Shown: one piece after another, positions 18,215-27,078 of the stretch
How positions within the stretch are numbered: the first letter of the stretch is position 1
Layout: every line of letters begins with the position of its first letter
NCBI GenBank assembly: GCA_964550895.1
Contig: CAZKAP010000039.1
Coordinates: 1-29,269 of the forward strand
DNA: 29,269 nucleotides
Origin: CAZKAP01 sp964550895
GTDB lineage: Bacteria; Bacteroidota; Bacteroidia; Flavobacteriales; Flavobacteriaceae
Direction of reading: 5' to 3'
Program-made: the position numbers and the translations under genes
Notes under the pieces: generated by a model
Database searches by the model: none
Told to the model about the DNA's origin: nothing
What the model saw: the letters and a program-made list of their open reading frames with translations, nothing else

Positions 18215-19150
18215 ATGGAAACCCGACAGTTTTACAGTTACGGTAAACTCCTGCTCAGCGGGGAGTATCTAGTACTCGACGGTTTCTGGGCACTGGGACT
18301 CCCTACCCGGATGGGGCAATCGTTGCTTGTGGAACCCTCTTCCGGACCGGCCTTTCCTTCCCGTCTCTACTGGGAAAGCCTGGATGCCGAAGGAGAAATC
18401 TGGTTCCGTGGCACCTTTTCCCTACCCGACCTCAGGCTGGAGGATTGCACGGACGAAGGCGTGGGCCAAAGGCTTTGGCAACTCCTCAGGCAGTGCCGTC
18501 GCCTGAAGACGGATTTCCTGCAGTCTTCCGGTAACATACACATACAGTCCCGACTCGAATTTCCCAGGGAATGGGGTCTAGGAAGCTCTTCTACCCTGAT
18601 ACACAACCTATCGCTCTGGGCGGGTGTGGATCCTTACCAATTGCTCTGGAACACCTTCGGTGGAAGCGGATACGATATCGCCTGTGCCGGCCACTCCGGG
18701 GCCGTATTGTACCGGGTAAAGGATGAATGTCCTGAAATTCTGGAGGGAAGCTTCTTCCCTGCCTATCGGGAACGGCTGTTTTTTGTCTACCTCAACCGCA
18801 AGCAAGACAGCAGGCAGGGTATACAGCAATACAGAGAAAACCAGCCCGTGGACCCCGCCATTGGAAAGAGGATCAGTGAGATTTCCCGGGAACTCTTCAG
18901 GGGAACAGACGAGGGGAGTTTCGGTCGGCTTATTGCGGAACACGAGCGGCTCGTATCCCGTGCACTGGGGGGCATCCCCTCCGTACAGAAGGAATGGTTC
19001 AGTGATTTCCAGGGCACGATTAAAAGCCTGGGTGCCTGGGGAGGAGATTTTATCCTTGCTTTTGGCGACCCGGACTATACCCCTGCCTATTTCGCTGACA
19101 AAGGGTACGGAACCGTATTGACTTACGATCAAATGATTCTTAACGACTAG
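18215..19150 (+). CDS. GYDIA-type GHMP kinase, probable mevalonate-pathway kinase
   Basis: GHMP-fold small-molecule kinase of 311 residues. The N terminus YSYGKLLLSGEYLVLDG is the usual substrate-binding beginning of this superfamily. The ATP loop is PREWGLGSSST at 117-127, and the GSGYDIACA motif at 150-158 gives the GYDIA group its name. It begins four bases after the HMG-CoA reductase stop, so the two are almost certainly co-transcribed. That suggests phosphorylation of mevalonate or phosphomevalonate, but the sequence alone does not show which. Its stop lies 24 bases from the stop of the convergent ppiD-like gene, with no visible terminator between them. Confidence 0.85.
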   Translation: METRQFYSYGKLLLSGEYLVLDGFWALGLPTRMGQSLLVEPSSGPAFPSRLYWESLDAEGEIWFRGTFSLPDLRLEDCTDEGVGQRLWQLLRQCRRLKTDFLQSSGNIHIQSRLEFPREWGLGSSSTLIHNLSLWAGVDPYQLLWNTFGGSGYDIACAGHSGAVLYRVKDECPEILEGSFFPAYRERLFFVYLNRKQDSRQGIQQYRENQPVDPAIGKRISEISRELFRGTDEGSFGRLIAEHERLVSRALGGIPSVQKEWFSDFQGTIKSLGAWGGDFILAFGDPDYTPAYFADKGYGTVLTYDQMILND

Positions 19151-19174
19151 CCCGGCAGAGTTCCCTGAGGCACC

Positions 19175-21274
19175 CTAGAAGAACTCGGCCCGATTGTCCT
19201 CGATCTCTGCGCCGTTTTTAACGGAATTGTAGAAGTTGCTCGCCACCCGATTAAGACGGGTCCGGCTCTTGGTCGTGCTGAAAGGCGCAAAGTTAGGCAG
19301 CTTTATCGCCTCGTTGAAGTTCAGAAGCTTGACCATGAAGACACCCGTTTCCCCCTGGATCAGCTCCGAAGTACCACCCTGCTGTAACGAGAATGCCTCC
19401 CCCACTACGGCCGGCTCACGCCCAGCACCCGGCAGGGTTGGAGCGGACAAAGTCAGGGCCGAACTCTTGCTCACCGGCACATTGGCCTCTTTGGCGATCT
19501 GCAGCATGTCCATGCCGGCGTACTTCTCCATCAGCATCTTTGCCTTACGCTTCTTTAAGATCTCAGGGCGTGCCTTGGCAGAAGCCTCTTCCACACTCAT
19601 GGTGCCTTCCTCGAACTCTTTGGTCATCTGGACGATCACATAGCCTTCGGGCAGCTCGAATTTCTGAATCTCACCGACGGAGGTCTCCTTGTTGAATGCC
19701 CAGCGTACAATCTGTCGCCGTGCCCCCAGTCCGGGTAGCACCTCATCCATGGCCTTCATTTTGTTAACGGGTCGTACCTGATAACTGGATTGAGTGGCGA
19801 TATCGGCAAACCGGTCCGGATCCGCCTCGGTTACTTCCTTTTCGAATTTCACCGCATCGTTGAAAATATTGCTCTCGGTTTCTTCCGAGGGTATTACCTC
19901 TCGAACCAGACGAGCAACCTGGAACAGATCCTGCTTCTCCTCGACCTTGATTACATGAAATCCAAAATCAGTTTCCACCAGGCCTATCGCCCCGGTAGGA
20001 TTACTGAAGCAGAAATCCTGAAACTCCTGGGCCATGCCCCGATCCTTCTGGAAGAAGCCCAGGTCTCCCCCGCGCGAAGCCGTAGGGCCATCCGAATTGT
20101 CCTCAGCGAGCTTAGCGAAGTCGGTACCGGCTTGGCGTGCCTTTGCCAGCACTCCTTCGGCCTTAATTCGCGCCTCTTCCCTGGTACGGGTGACATCGGG
20201 ATTGGCACGCTGCGCGCCTTCGTAGGCGATGAGCACGTGACGAGCCCTCACGTTGGCATCTTTCTGCTTTCCGATCAGGCGGACCGCGTTGAATGTATCT
20301 CCGTCCTCGAAGGGCCCATAAACCTGGCCGATCTCCATGGTTTCGATCGTGTCCTGTACCTGGGCTGGCAGCTGGGTCTTGGTCTTAGGCAAGGTATCCA
20401 GCGGCTGATCCGAATAATTCCCGAAGAAGGCATCCAGGTCTGTGGTCAGGCCGAAATTATCCTCCGGCACTCCGGTGTCATTTAAAAGGGCCAGAAACCG
20501 TTCTTCGGCCCTTTTCTTATCGGCCTCGGAGGGCTTCAATTCGAAGTACACATAGCGAATGTTTCTCGCATCTTCCTGCTTGAAATCGTCCGCGTGCTCC
20601 TTGACATAGGCTGCAATCTCTTCCTTGGATACCGCAATGGAGCTATCGGGTACAGACGTATAAGGAACCCTGAGAAATTCGATTTCCACCTTGTCATTCT
20701 CGGTGTGGTAGTTAAAAACCCCCTCCTGCAGGGAGGCGTTCATACCTGCCTTGACCAGATTTTGAAGCATGCGGTCCTTAGACAGGAAAATGATCTGCTT
20801 CTCGTCCTCCTGCCAGGCTTCATAGCGGGCCGGATCGTTCTCTTTCCAGTCGAATATGGTGTTCAGGAAGTTATTGCGATCGAAGTTACCCTGCTCATCT
20901 GCGAACTCGGGTACGCTGCGATGCCAGCCCGCCTGCTCCACGTAATCGGCGATCTGATCGGCCTCCACGGAAAAACCGAGCTCCTCGAATATTTCGCCTA
21001 ACAGTGCCCTTCGCACCTCGGTTTCGAAAACGCTGTTGGATATCTGGGTATCGGTCATGCGTCCTGCAGCCTGTCGGGACATGCGTTCCATGCTCCTGTT
21101 AAACTCCTCGTAAGTGATGGCCTGATCGTCCACCTGAACCACTGCATCACCCGCCTTGGATCCGCCACCGAATCCTCCTTCGAATATGCTCGAAATGATA
21201 AAGATGAAAAGCGCTCCGCCGATTACAATAATCAGGAGCGTGGATCTATTTCGAATATCACCGAGAATCGCCAT
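19175..21274 (-). CDS. PpiD/SurA-type periplasmic peptidyl-prolyl isomerase
   Basis: Membrane-anchored periplasmic folding factor of 699 residues. One membrane helix at about residues 12-29 (LLIIVIGGALFIFIISS) is preceded by the MAILGDIRNRS N terminus typical of PpiD-like proteins. A SurA-N-like chaperone region (about 45-240) follows, then a parvulin rotamase domain at about 342-448 with RARHVLIAYEG, SRGGDLGFF and DFGFHVIKVEE. A long C-terminal part has further helical segments and may contain a second, degenerate rotamase-like fold. It is the last gene of the minus-strand run from coaX, 68 bases after the CNNM gene. PpiD is the best comparison, but the symbol is withheld because Bacteroidota members differ in domain layout. 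Confidence 0.9.
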   Translation of the reverse strand: MAILGDIRNRSTLLIIVIGGALFIFIISSIFEGGFGGGSKAGDAVVQVDDQAITYEEFNRSMERMSRQAAGRMTDTQISNSVFETEVRRALLGEIFEELGFSVEADQIADYVEQAGWHRSVPEFADEQGNFDRNNFLNTIFDWKENDPARYEAWQEDEKQIIFLSKDRMLQNLVKAGMNASLQEGVFNYHTENDKVEIEFLRVPYTSVPDSSIAVSKEEIAAYVKEHADDFKQEDARNIRYVYFELKPSEADKKRAEERFLALLNDTGVPEDNFGLTTDLDAFFGNYSDQPLDTLPKTKTQLPAQVQDTIETMEIGQVYGPFEDGDTFNAVRLIGKQKDANVRARHVLIAYEGAQRANPDVTRTREEARIKAEGVLAKARQAGTDFAKLAEDNSDGPTASRGGDLGFFQKDRGMAQEFQDFCFSNPTGAIGLVETDFGFHVIKVEEKQDLFQVARLVREVIPSEETESNIFNDAVKFEKEVTEADPDRFADIATQSSYQVRPVNKMKAMDEVLPGLGARRQIVRWAFNKETSVGEIQKFELPEGYVIVQMTKEFEEGTMSVEEASAKARPEILKKRKAKMLMEKYAGMDMLQIAKEANVPVSKSSALTLSAPTLPGAGREPAVVGEAFSLQQGGTSELIQGETGVFMVKLLNFNEAIKLPNFAPFSTTKSRTRLNRVASNFYNSVKNGAEIEDNRAEFF

Positions 21275-21342
21275 AATACTGCTTTTACATGTAGGGCGCG
21301 AAAATAGGACATTCCGCTTAAAATAGAAAGGATTACGCCTTG

Positions 21343-22635
21343 CTAATCCGGCTCCGTACGGGTCAGCAGAACGGTATCGATTTTATTGTTGGACACTTCC
21401 AGTACGCGCAAGGTGTACCCCTCGATCCGCAGTTCCGTATCCTGCTCCGGGATCTCTCCGGTTTCGTGTATCACCAGGCCGCCTAACGTCTCGTATTCAT
21501 CACCCGCGGGAAGCTCGAGTTCGTATTGCTCGTTCAGGTAATCGACCTCGTGCCGGGCCGAAAACTTCCACTGCTGCTCGCTCAGTTGCTCCTCGATCAG
21601 GGTGATCGTATCGTGCTCATCATGGATTTCCCCGAAGAGTTCCTCCACGATGTCCTCAACCGTGAGTATACCCGAAGTCCCCCCGTATTCGTCCAGAACC
21701 ACCGCCATACTGCGGCGCTTGCGGATCAGCACATTCAGTATCTCATGGATGAGCATACTTTCCGGCACGAACTCCACGGGCCTCAATATACTCTGTACTG
21801 ATTTGGGCTTCTTGAACATTTCAAAAGAATGCACATACCCGATTATTTCGTCCAGATTGTCCTTGTGTATGAGGATTTTGGAGTACCCCGTTTCGCTGAA
21901 CATTTCCAGCAGCTTCGCCGGGCTCTCCGACCAGTCCATGGCGATAATCTCCGTCCTGGGGATCATGGCCTCCCGGGCCTTGACTTCCGAAAACTCTAAT
22001 GCGTTCTGAAAGAGCTGTATTTCGGAGTCCACGTCTTCGGTTTTGTCCAGGGACTCCATCTGTTCGGTGATGTAGTCCCCCAGCTCCAGTTTGGAAAAAG
22101 TCAGTTGGGCCTGGTCCCCTTCCGTCTTGAAGAAAACACGCAAAAGAAAGTCCGAAAAACCCACCACGGCTCGGGAGAACACCGAAAATAAGGTATGGAA
22201 CAAATAGGCCGGAATGGAGAGTACCTTGAGTAGCTGATTGGAATAAATCTGAAAGATGACCTTGGGCAGGAATTCCGCGGTAAGTAATATGATCAGAGTC
22301 GATATCAGGGTATGCGTAAACAGCTTGAGGTCTCCGAAGAAAAGGTTCAGCAGGGCGTATTTCTCGGGGAAGGTGTCCTGTATGGAATTTTCCAGCAACC
22401 TCCCCATGAAGTAGCCGTAGATTACCAGGGCCAGATTATTCCCGATCAGCATACTGGCAATGAAGCGGGAGGGCTTGTCGGTAATTCGGGCCAGAAGCTT
22501 CGACATGAGGCCCTCCTGCTTCTTCTCGATTTCAATATGGATTTTGTTGGCGGAAACAAAGGCAATCTCCATCCCGGAAAAGAATGCCGAGAATATCAGT
22601 GAGGTGATGATAACAACCAGAAAGTACGTCTCCAC
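21343..22635 (-). CDS. CNNM/CorC-type membrane protein with CBS pair (hemolysin-family annotation)
   Basis: Inner-membrane protein of 430 residues with the layout DUF21/CNNM transmembrane domain (about 1-190), CBS domain pair (about 205-325) and C-terminal CorC_HlyC domain (about 340-428). Visible signatures are FSGMEIAFVSANK in the first helix, EAMIPRTEIIAMD at the first CBS domain, VVLDEYGGTSGILTVEDIVEE in the second, and the CorC stretch EYETLGGLVI. CNNM proteins are linked to magnesium efflux; the traditional hemolysin label for these proteins is not functional evidence. GldE of gliding motility has the same architecture, but this gene lies in an lptC cluster with no gld neighbours, so I do not call it GldE. 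It starts one base after the stop of the preceding 67-residue gene. Confidence 0.9.
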   Translation of the reverse strand: METYFLVVIITSLIFSAFFSGMEIAFVSANKIHIEIEKKQEGLMSKLLARITDKPSRFIASMLIGNNLALVIYGYFMGRLLENSIQDTFPEKYALLNLFFGDLKLFTHTLISTLIILLTAEFLPKVIFQIYSNQLLKVLSIPAYLFHTLFSVFSRAVVGFSDFLLRVFFKTEGDQAQLTFSKLELGDYITEQMESLDKTEDVDSEIQLFQNALEFSEVKAREAMIPRTEIIAMDWSESPAKLLEMFSETGYSKILIHKDNLDEIIGYVHSFEMFKKPKSVQSILRPVEFVPESMLIHEILNVLIRKRRSMAVVLDEYGGTSGILTVEDIVEELFGEIHDEHDTITLIEEQLSEQQWKFSARHEVDYLNEQYELELPAGDEYETLGGLVIHETGEIPEQDTELRIEGYTLRVLEVSNNKIDTVLLTRTEPD

Positions 22636-22636
22636 C

Positions 22637-22840
22637 TTATGGGGCTTTATCCTTTACGTGGGCATTGATGCGCTGTCGCATATGACGACGGAAGAAAAAC
22701 ATCCCCAGGGAAATCACGAAGAAAAACACGAAGAGCCACAAACGCTGGCCCCCGGTCTCCCACAGGGCAACAATCTTGAACACCGAAAGGACCGCGACTA
22801 ACAGGTAAACGTACTCCGTGTATTTGAGGATTCGTATCAT
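22637..22840 (-). CDS. small two-helix membrane protein of unknown function
   Basis: A 67-residue protein, MIRILKYTEYVYLLVAVLS and onward, that I cannot assign. There are two hydrophobic segments, at about residues 9-26 and 34-50, joined by a short WETGGQR turn. A strongly basic tail (FFRRHMRQRINAHVKDK) follows the second helix, suggesting both ends face the cytoplasm. It starts two bases after the lptC stop and ends one base before the CNNM-type gene, so it is surely part of the same message. Its codon use matches its neighbours, which supports a real gene. A role linked to LPS transport or to the CNNM protein is conceivable from position only. Confidence 0.8.
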   Translation of the reverse strand: MIRILKYTEYVYLLVAVLSVFKIVALWETGGQRLWLFVFFFVISLGMFFFRRHMRQRINAHVKDKAP

Positions 22841-22842
22841 GC

Positions 22843-23454
22843 TTACTTTTCGTTTTCTTCACTTATGGCAATAACCCCATTGGTACGGGCTGCCTGGAAG
22901 TAGGTGAAATCCCGATTAAAATCCATGCCCACACCGTCCATCACCGTGCCTTCTTCAGGATTGGTGTAGGTAAAGGCCTGTTCTGTAAATATCCAGCCAT
23001 CCGTGCGGTTGAAGTACAATTGCTGCGTTTCCAGGATTTTGCCGTCATGGCTGTCCAGGCGCACATTACCTCGTAAATCGATAAGATTGGTCTGCGAATA
23101 TACGATACCGTAGTCTGCCCTAACCCGGCTTTCCTGAGATTGATCGTCGTAAATGATCAGGGTCAGTCCCTCCGGAAAAATCTGATGTTTGAAATCCAGA
23201 TTGTCGTAATTCTCGTTGAGCGGACTCCTGAGAATAATGGACTTTCGGGTATATGCCGAATCCTGCGAACTCAACTCCCTGGGCACTTCCGAGTAAATTA
23301 ATTCGAAATCCCGGGCTATGCCCTGCGGATAGTATTTGGGCGTCCCCAAGGGTATGGGCGGTTGCGATTTTCGATCACAACCCCATAAAGAAACTGCCAT
23401 GACCAGGGCCATGGCAGCAAATACTATAATATGTGAGGGATAATACCCTTTCAA
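22843..23454 (-). CDS. lptC: LPS export system protein LptC, lipoprotein form
   Basis: Component of the Lpt bridge that moves lipopolysaccharide from the inner membrane toward LptA. The 203-residue protein has a hydrophobic N terminus with a lipoprotein-type end (SLWGC, Cys26). A beta-jellyroll region (about 45-190) follows, with the LptC-like run FPEGLTLIIYDDQSQESRV and YGIVYSQTNLIDLRGNV. Bacteroidota LptC proteins typically look like this, with a lipobox-like anchor. It begins four bases after the TPR gene and ends two bases before the small membrane gene. Assignment rests on fold-level features plus the conserved position beside the CNNM gene. Confidence 0.87.
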   Translation of the reverse strand: MKGYYPSHIIVFAAMALVMAVSLWGCDRKSQPPIPLGTPKYYPQGIARDFELIYSEVPRELSSQDSAYTRKSIILRSPLNENYDNLDFKHQIFPEGLTLIIYDDQSQESRVRADYGIVYSQTNLIDLRGNVRLDSHDGKILETQQLYFNRTDGWIFTEQAFTYTNPEEGTVMDGVGMDFNRDFTYFQAARTNGVIAISEENEK

Positions 23455-23458
23455 CCTT

Positions 23459-24835
23459 CTACAATTTAGGTACCGTTACACTGCCTCCCATCCAGCAGGA
23501 GAACGTAATGGTCTGGCCTTCCATGGCAGAATTAAATATCTCGGTTCGTGATGGGGCACGAGCCTCATAACTCTCGGCTGACTTAGCCGCCTGTGATCTC
23601 AGCGAGGGGTCCACACGGGCCGCTTTCCGAGCCATTTCCGCAGCCTTCCAGTATACGGCCTTTTTCTCGAAGGTCGTACTTCCGCAATCGTTTGCACTGG
23701 AAGCATACAGATTGGCGATCAGCAGATAGGCCTTTCCGAGCGATGCATTCTGTGCCAGTGCCTTGTTGGCGTACGAGCGAGAGCTGGACTTCTGTCCGCG
23801 CCTCTTCATCATGGTAGCGATCTTGTACAGGACCTCCGCCTTTCGATCTCTGTCGTCTTCCAGGTCTACCGACTTATTGAATGCGGCTATGGCTGCCGTA
23901 TTGTTTCCCGCTTTTTGCTCGAGTATCCCCTTGTAGAAGTATATCTCCGCCGAAGGATCTATGGCCAGTCGGGCGTCGAGCAGCTCGCGGAAGAGCGGAT
24001 CGTCGGTACACTCCTTGGCAAACATCTTGCTCATGGCGCGCTTAATCCAAACCAGGTCGGCGGTATGAGCAGGGAAATTTTTCTTATAAAGCGGTATCAG
24101 GTTATCGCAATCGGCGAGGTCACCCAGCTTGGCATCAATACTCCCTGTAATTTTACCATAGGATTCGGAATTCGTTCGAGCCACCCTTAACTGGCGCTTT
24201 TCCTTGCTGGTCAGTGTACCCGCGTCTTCCTTGGGCAGCAGTGATTCCAAAACGGTTAGCAGCTTCTTGTTCTCGTCTTCCACCTTGGCGATTACGTCAT
24301 CATATACATTGAATACCTCCTGCAAATCTTTCTTTCCCGCTTTGTGCAGGTTTACTAGTGATGAGAAATACAGGTACAGAGCCTTGGGGTTCTTAAAGTT
24401 CTTCAGATCGGCATTGAAGGCCTCGGAGCACTGGGCATAAATCTCGTCGTCCGAGATCATATCATTGTCGTACCGCAGCAACACCTTGTCGATAGTGATG
24501 CTAGCCGGACCGTAATTCTGTGGGTAGTACTTTCCACTCTGATCATACAGAGCCAGGAGGTCCTGAATGTACCCGTCCTTTTCTGCTCCGGATGAGTTCT
24601 TGATCTTATGCTTAAGTATGCGTTCGCCGTATGAAAAATTAGCCTTATTGATACCGGGACACTCGGTAAGTACCATTTTCCATGGCTCGTAGGCCGCATC
24701 GTAGTTCTTAACCTTAACGTGCTCTGCGTAGATGGAAAGGTTCGTCATGCACTGAGGATTCTGGGCCTGCTGAGAAAAGGCCATACCTATCGACCAAACT
24801 ACCGCAAAAAGCGATGAATAGATTTCCTTCTTCAT
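23459..24835 (-). CDS. secreted tetratricopeptide-repeat protein
   Basis: A 458-residue protein with an N-terminal signal peptide (about residues 1-21, ending AFSQ), so probably periplasmic. It contains TPR-like helical repeats, clearest at about 290-400 (IYFYKGILEQKAGNNTAAIAAFNKSVDL, then AEVLYKIATMMKRRGQ and KAYLLIANLYA). Another stretch is seen near the N terminus (YAEHVKVKNYDAAYEPWKMVL). No catalytic motif is visible, so a scaffold or assembly role is likely. Its place between an outer-membrane barrel gene and lptC suggests work in outer-membrane assembly, as inference. The gene begins 42 bases after the barrel gene and ends four bases before lptC. Cysteines CMTN, TECPG and CSEA near the N terminus could form disulfides. 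Confidence 0.85.
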   Translation of the reverse strand: MKKEIYSSLFAVVWSIGMAFSQQAQNPQCMTNLSIYAEHVKVKNYDAAYEPWKMVLTECPGINKANFSYGERILKHKIKNSSGAEKDGYIQDLLALYDQSGKYYPQNYGPASITIDKVLLRYDNDMISDDEIYAQCSEAFNADLKNFKNPKALYLYFSSLVNLHKAGKKDLQEVFNVYDDVIAKVEDENKKLLTVLESLLPKEDAGTLTSKEKRQLRVARTNSESYGKITGSIDAKLGDLADCDNLIPLYKKNFPAHTADLVWIKRAMSKMFAKECTDDPLFRELLDARLAIDPSAEIYFYKGILEQKAGNNTAAIAAFNKSVDLEDDRDRKAEVLYKIATMMKRRGQKSSSRSYANKALAQNASLGKAYLLIANLYASSANDCGSTTFEKKAVYWKAAEMARKAARVDPSLRSQAAKSAESYEARAPSRTEIFNSAMEGQTITFSCWMGGSVTVPKL

Positions 24836-24877
24836 TTTTTTGGTTTATAGCGGTTAATGTACATTTTTTTCGACAAA

Positions 24878-26158
24878 TCAGTTAATCCGTCTTTTGATAA
24901 ACCATCTGTCGTTCAGGGAGAGTCCGATGGCTATACCGGTGTAGTTCTCCTGCACCAGCGATGCATTGGTCGTTCCCCGCCTCCCGAATTCAAATCCAAT
25001 ATTGAGATTCGAGAAGAGATCATAGGCAGACCCTCCGCCTATAGGAACACCCAGACCAAATGTTATGCCAAAGTCCCGAATATCCTCCCCGTTCACATTG
25101 GTACCGGAATGAGCAAAACGAATCCCGGCCCGGTAAACCATCCGGTTGTAGAATCCGGACAACGCATCCCACTTAGGCACGTAATAGCCCCCTATGCGAA
25201 TGCTGCTGGCGCGTGAATATACTATATTATCCTGATCGAGAAAATCATTGCTGAAATCACTCCAGTCCTGGGTCCGGTACTCGATGGAGGCAAACCAATG
25301 TTGATCTATACCCGCCCCCAGGCCGAAGGAAAACTGTGTCGGGATGGTGATGGCAGTACGGTCCAATCCGGTAGCTTCGAGATCGACATTGACCTGCTCG
25401 ATTTCCTGGTCGGTAGCCGATTGAAACGAGCCGAGCAGTTCCGTATTCTGAGAGACCAGATTCACCTGGGTGTCGATGCCCAGATAGGCGTGCAAACGGT
25501 AGTTCTTATATACTATGGGCGTATAGGTCAGGGCATAGTTAAAATCAAACCCATTGATGCGCGATTCCTTGATGTCCCGGGTTCCGTACTGAACATTTTG
25601 TACGCTTTGAACCCTGTTGTACTGAAGGGTTCCAAAGTTGTATCTCACCGATGCTCCCACATACAGGTCTTTAATGGGATTAGCCCCGGCGGAGAGGTAC
25701 ACCCGGTTCAGACTTCCCTCTCCGTTAAAGGTATTCGTTATGGTATCATTGACTGCATTGGTATCGATGGTTTCCAGTCGATACCCCACAGCGGAATACG
25801 GCATGATTCCGAAACCTATGGCCGCCTTAGGGTGAACCGGAAAGGCAATCCCCAGGTATTCCAGGTTGGTCAGGCCAAGTTCCTGGCTGTTTTCGCCCTC
25901 CTTGAGGTTGTACCGCCTGTTGGATAGCCCGAGGGCATAAGTGGTTACCCTGAGTTTGCCATAGGCTGACGGGTTCTGAAGGTTGATGTGTATGCTGTCC
26001 CCGAAAACCGCCGATGATCCCATGGACCGGTTTTCTATGGTAGCCGCAGGGCTGAATTCTCCAACACCAAAACTCGAATACGGGGAGATGCTTCCGTCCT
26101 GGGCCCAGGCCACAGCTGTCATGGTCAGTACCAGGACCCATGTTATAGATTCTTTCAT
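24878..26158 (-). CDS. FadL-like outer-membrane beta-barrel protein
   Basis: A 426-residue protein with a cleaved signal peptide (ends AVAWAQ, about residue 20). Alternating hydrophobic and polar strands follow, rich in Gly, Tyr and Asn, typical of an outer-membrane barrel. The N-terminal part SISPYSSFGVGEFSP followed by an NPSAYG motif recalls the plug region of OmpP1/FadL-type transporters. Strand-like stretches continue to the C terminus. The start ATG at 26158 overlaps the coaX stop as ATGA, so the two are translationally coupled, although pantothenate kinase is cytoplasmic. Its substrate, probably a hydrophobic small molecule if FadL-like, cannot be told. General barrel assignment is firm; the FadL link is moderate. 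Confidence 0.82.
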   Translation of the reverse strand: MKESITWVLVLTMTAVAWAQDGSISPYSSFGVGEFSPAATIENRSMGSSAVFGDSIHINLQNPSAYGKLRVTTYALGLSNRRYNLKEGENSQELGLTNLEYLGIAFPVHPKAAIGFGIMPYSAVGYRLETIDTNAVNDTITNTFNGEGSLNRVYLSAGANPIKDLYVGASVRYNFGTLQYNRVQSVQNVQYGTRDIKESRINGFDFNYALTYTPIVYKNYRLHAYLGIDTQVNLVSQNTELLGSFQSATDQEIEQVNVDLEATGLDRTAITIPTQFSFGLGAGIDQHWFASIEYRTQDWSDFSNDFLDQDNIVYSRASSIRIGGYYVPKWDALSGFYNRMVYRAGIRFAHSGTNVNGEDIRDFGITFGLGVPIGGGSAYDLFSNLNIGFEFGRRGTTNASLVQENYTGIAIGLSLNDRWFIKRRIN

Positions 26159-26892
26159 CTATTCATATTGAATTCCAAGAGGTAATTCAAGCCTTTCAGC
26201 AAAAATTTGGAGTGCGCAAAGATGGAATTTTTTAACTGTTTAGCAAAGAAATGAGCATCCCCCCCCGTTAAAATAACTGTTAAATCAGGGTATTCCTTTC
26301 TATAGGCATCGATCAGGCCATCCACTTCGAACACCACACCCTTGATGACCCCGCTGTGTATGCTCTCCTCGGTCGAATTTCCGATCAGTCCCGGGAAGCT
26401 GGCGGGCTCCAGCAGGGGCAGGTTACCGGTATATTCGTTAAGGGACCTGTACCTCATGCGTAATCCAGGGGAAATACCCCCTCCTAAATACAGGTGTTCC
26501 CTGGTGATGAAATCGTAGGTGATACAGGTTCCAGAATCGATAACCAGCACATGGGAACGGGGGTGGAAACAAAGGGCGGAGGCGGCCAGTACCAGCCGGT
26601 CCGCACCCAGGGTTTCCGGCGTGGCATACCCCATGCGAAACGGATACTTGAGCTCCGGCCCCACCACAATAACCCTGCAGAACAGGGTCAGTAGATCCCG
26701 GAACATATTCGTATTCTCCCGGACACTAGATAATATACCGTGTTCGATATCCGGATATATGTCGAATAACTGTTTCAGTACTTCGTGAAATGTCTCCTTG
26801 TCCGAAGCAGATTCGCGATCGTACAGCAAGGTATCACGCTGGAAGACCCCTACCTTAATCCGGCTGTTGCCAACATCGACTACGACTTTCAT
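26155..26892 (-). CDS. coaX: type III pantothenate kinase CoaX
   Basis: Catalyses the first step of coenzyme A synthesis, ATP-dependent phosphorylation of pantothenate, in the cytoplasm. The 245-residue protein belongs to the ASKHA-fold type III family. It shows the N-terminal phosphate loop VVDVGNSRIKVGVF (Asp6), the family motif ETLGADRLV with the catalytic-type Asp98, and VIDSGTCITYDF at about 117-127. GGGISPGL and ILTGGDAHF complete the ATP site. Type III enzymes need a monovalent cation and resist pantothenamide inhibition. It heads the minus-strand run and its TGA overlaps the next ATG. No exact TANNTTTG promoter is seen upstream, though TAATTTAG at about 26917-26924 (minus strand) is a one-mismatch candidate. 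Confidence 0.94.
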   Translation of the reverse strand: MKVVVDVGNSRIKVGVFQRDTLLYDRESASDKETFHEVLKQLFDIYPDIEHGILSSVRENTNMFRDLLTLFCRVIVVGPELKYPFRMGYATPETLGADRLVLAASALCFHPRSHVLVIDSGTCITYDFITREHLYLGGGISPGLRMRYRSLNEYTGNLPLLEPASFPGLIGNSTEESIHSGVIKGVVFEVDGLIDAYRKEYPDLTVILTGGDAHFFAKQLKNSIFAHSKFLLKGLNYLLEFNMNR

Positions 26893-27078
26893 GGCCAGGC
26901 TAAAAAAGATGAATTACTAAATTAACCATTTCGGCCTGGAGTTTGCCTCCGTTTTTTAAGACTATCTCAACGCTGAACATGCCTTTCCACAACGATCCGA
27001 ACTTGCCTCTCTCCTCCAACGCCACGGGCCCGTCAGGGAGTTGTGCCCCTTCGTTAAGTTTTACTGGGCACTGTAATT

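Noticed and set aside
19790..20485. Plus-strand frame of 231 codons opposite the PpiD-like gene
   Set aside because: Antisense to a complete rotamase-domain protein, with no recognisable motif of its own.
21343..22635. Naming the CNNM/CorC-type gene gldE
   Set aside because: Architecture alone does not separate GldE from related CNNM proteins, and no gliding genes are nearby.
26939..26957. GGAG-TTTGC-CTCC followed by GTTTTTT as a terminator
   Set aside because: The stem is only four pairs and no plus-strand gene upstream would use it.
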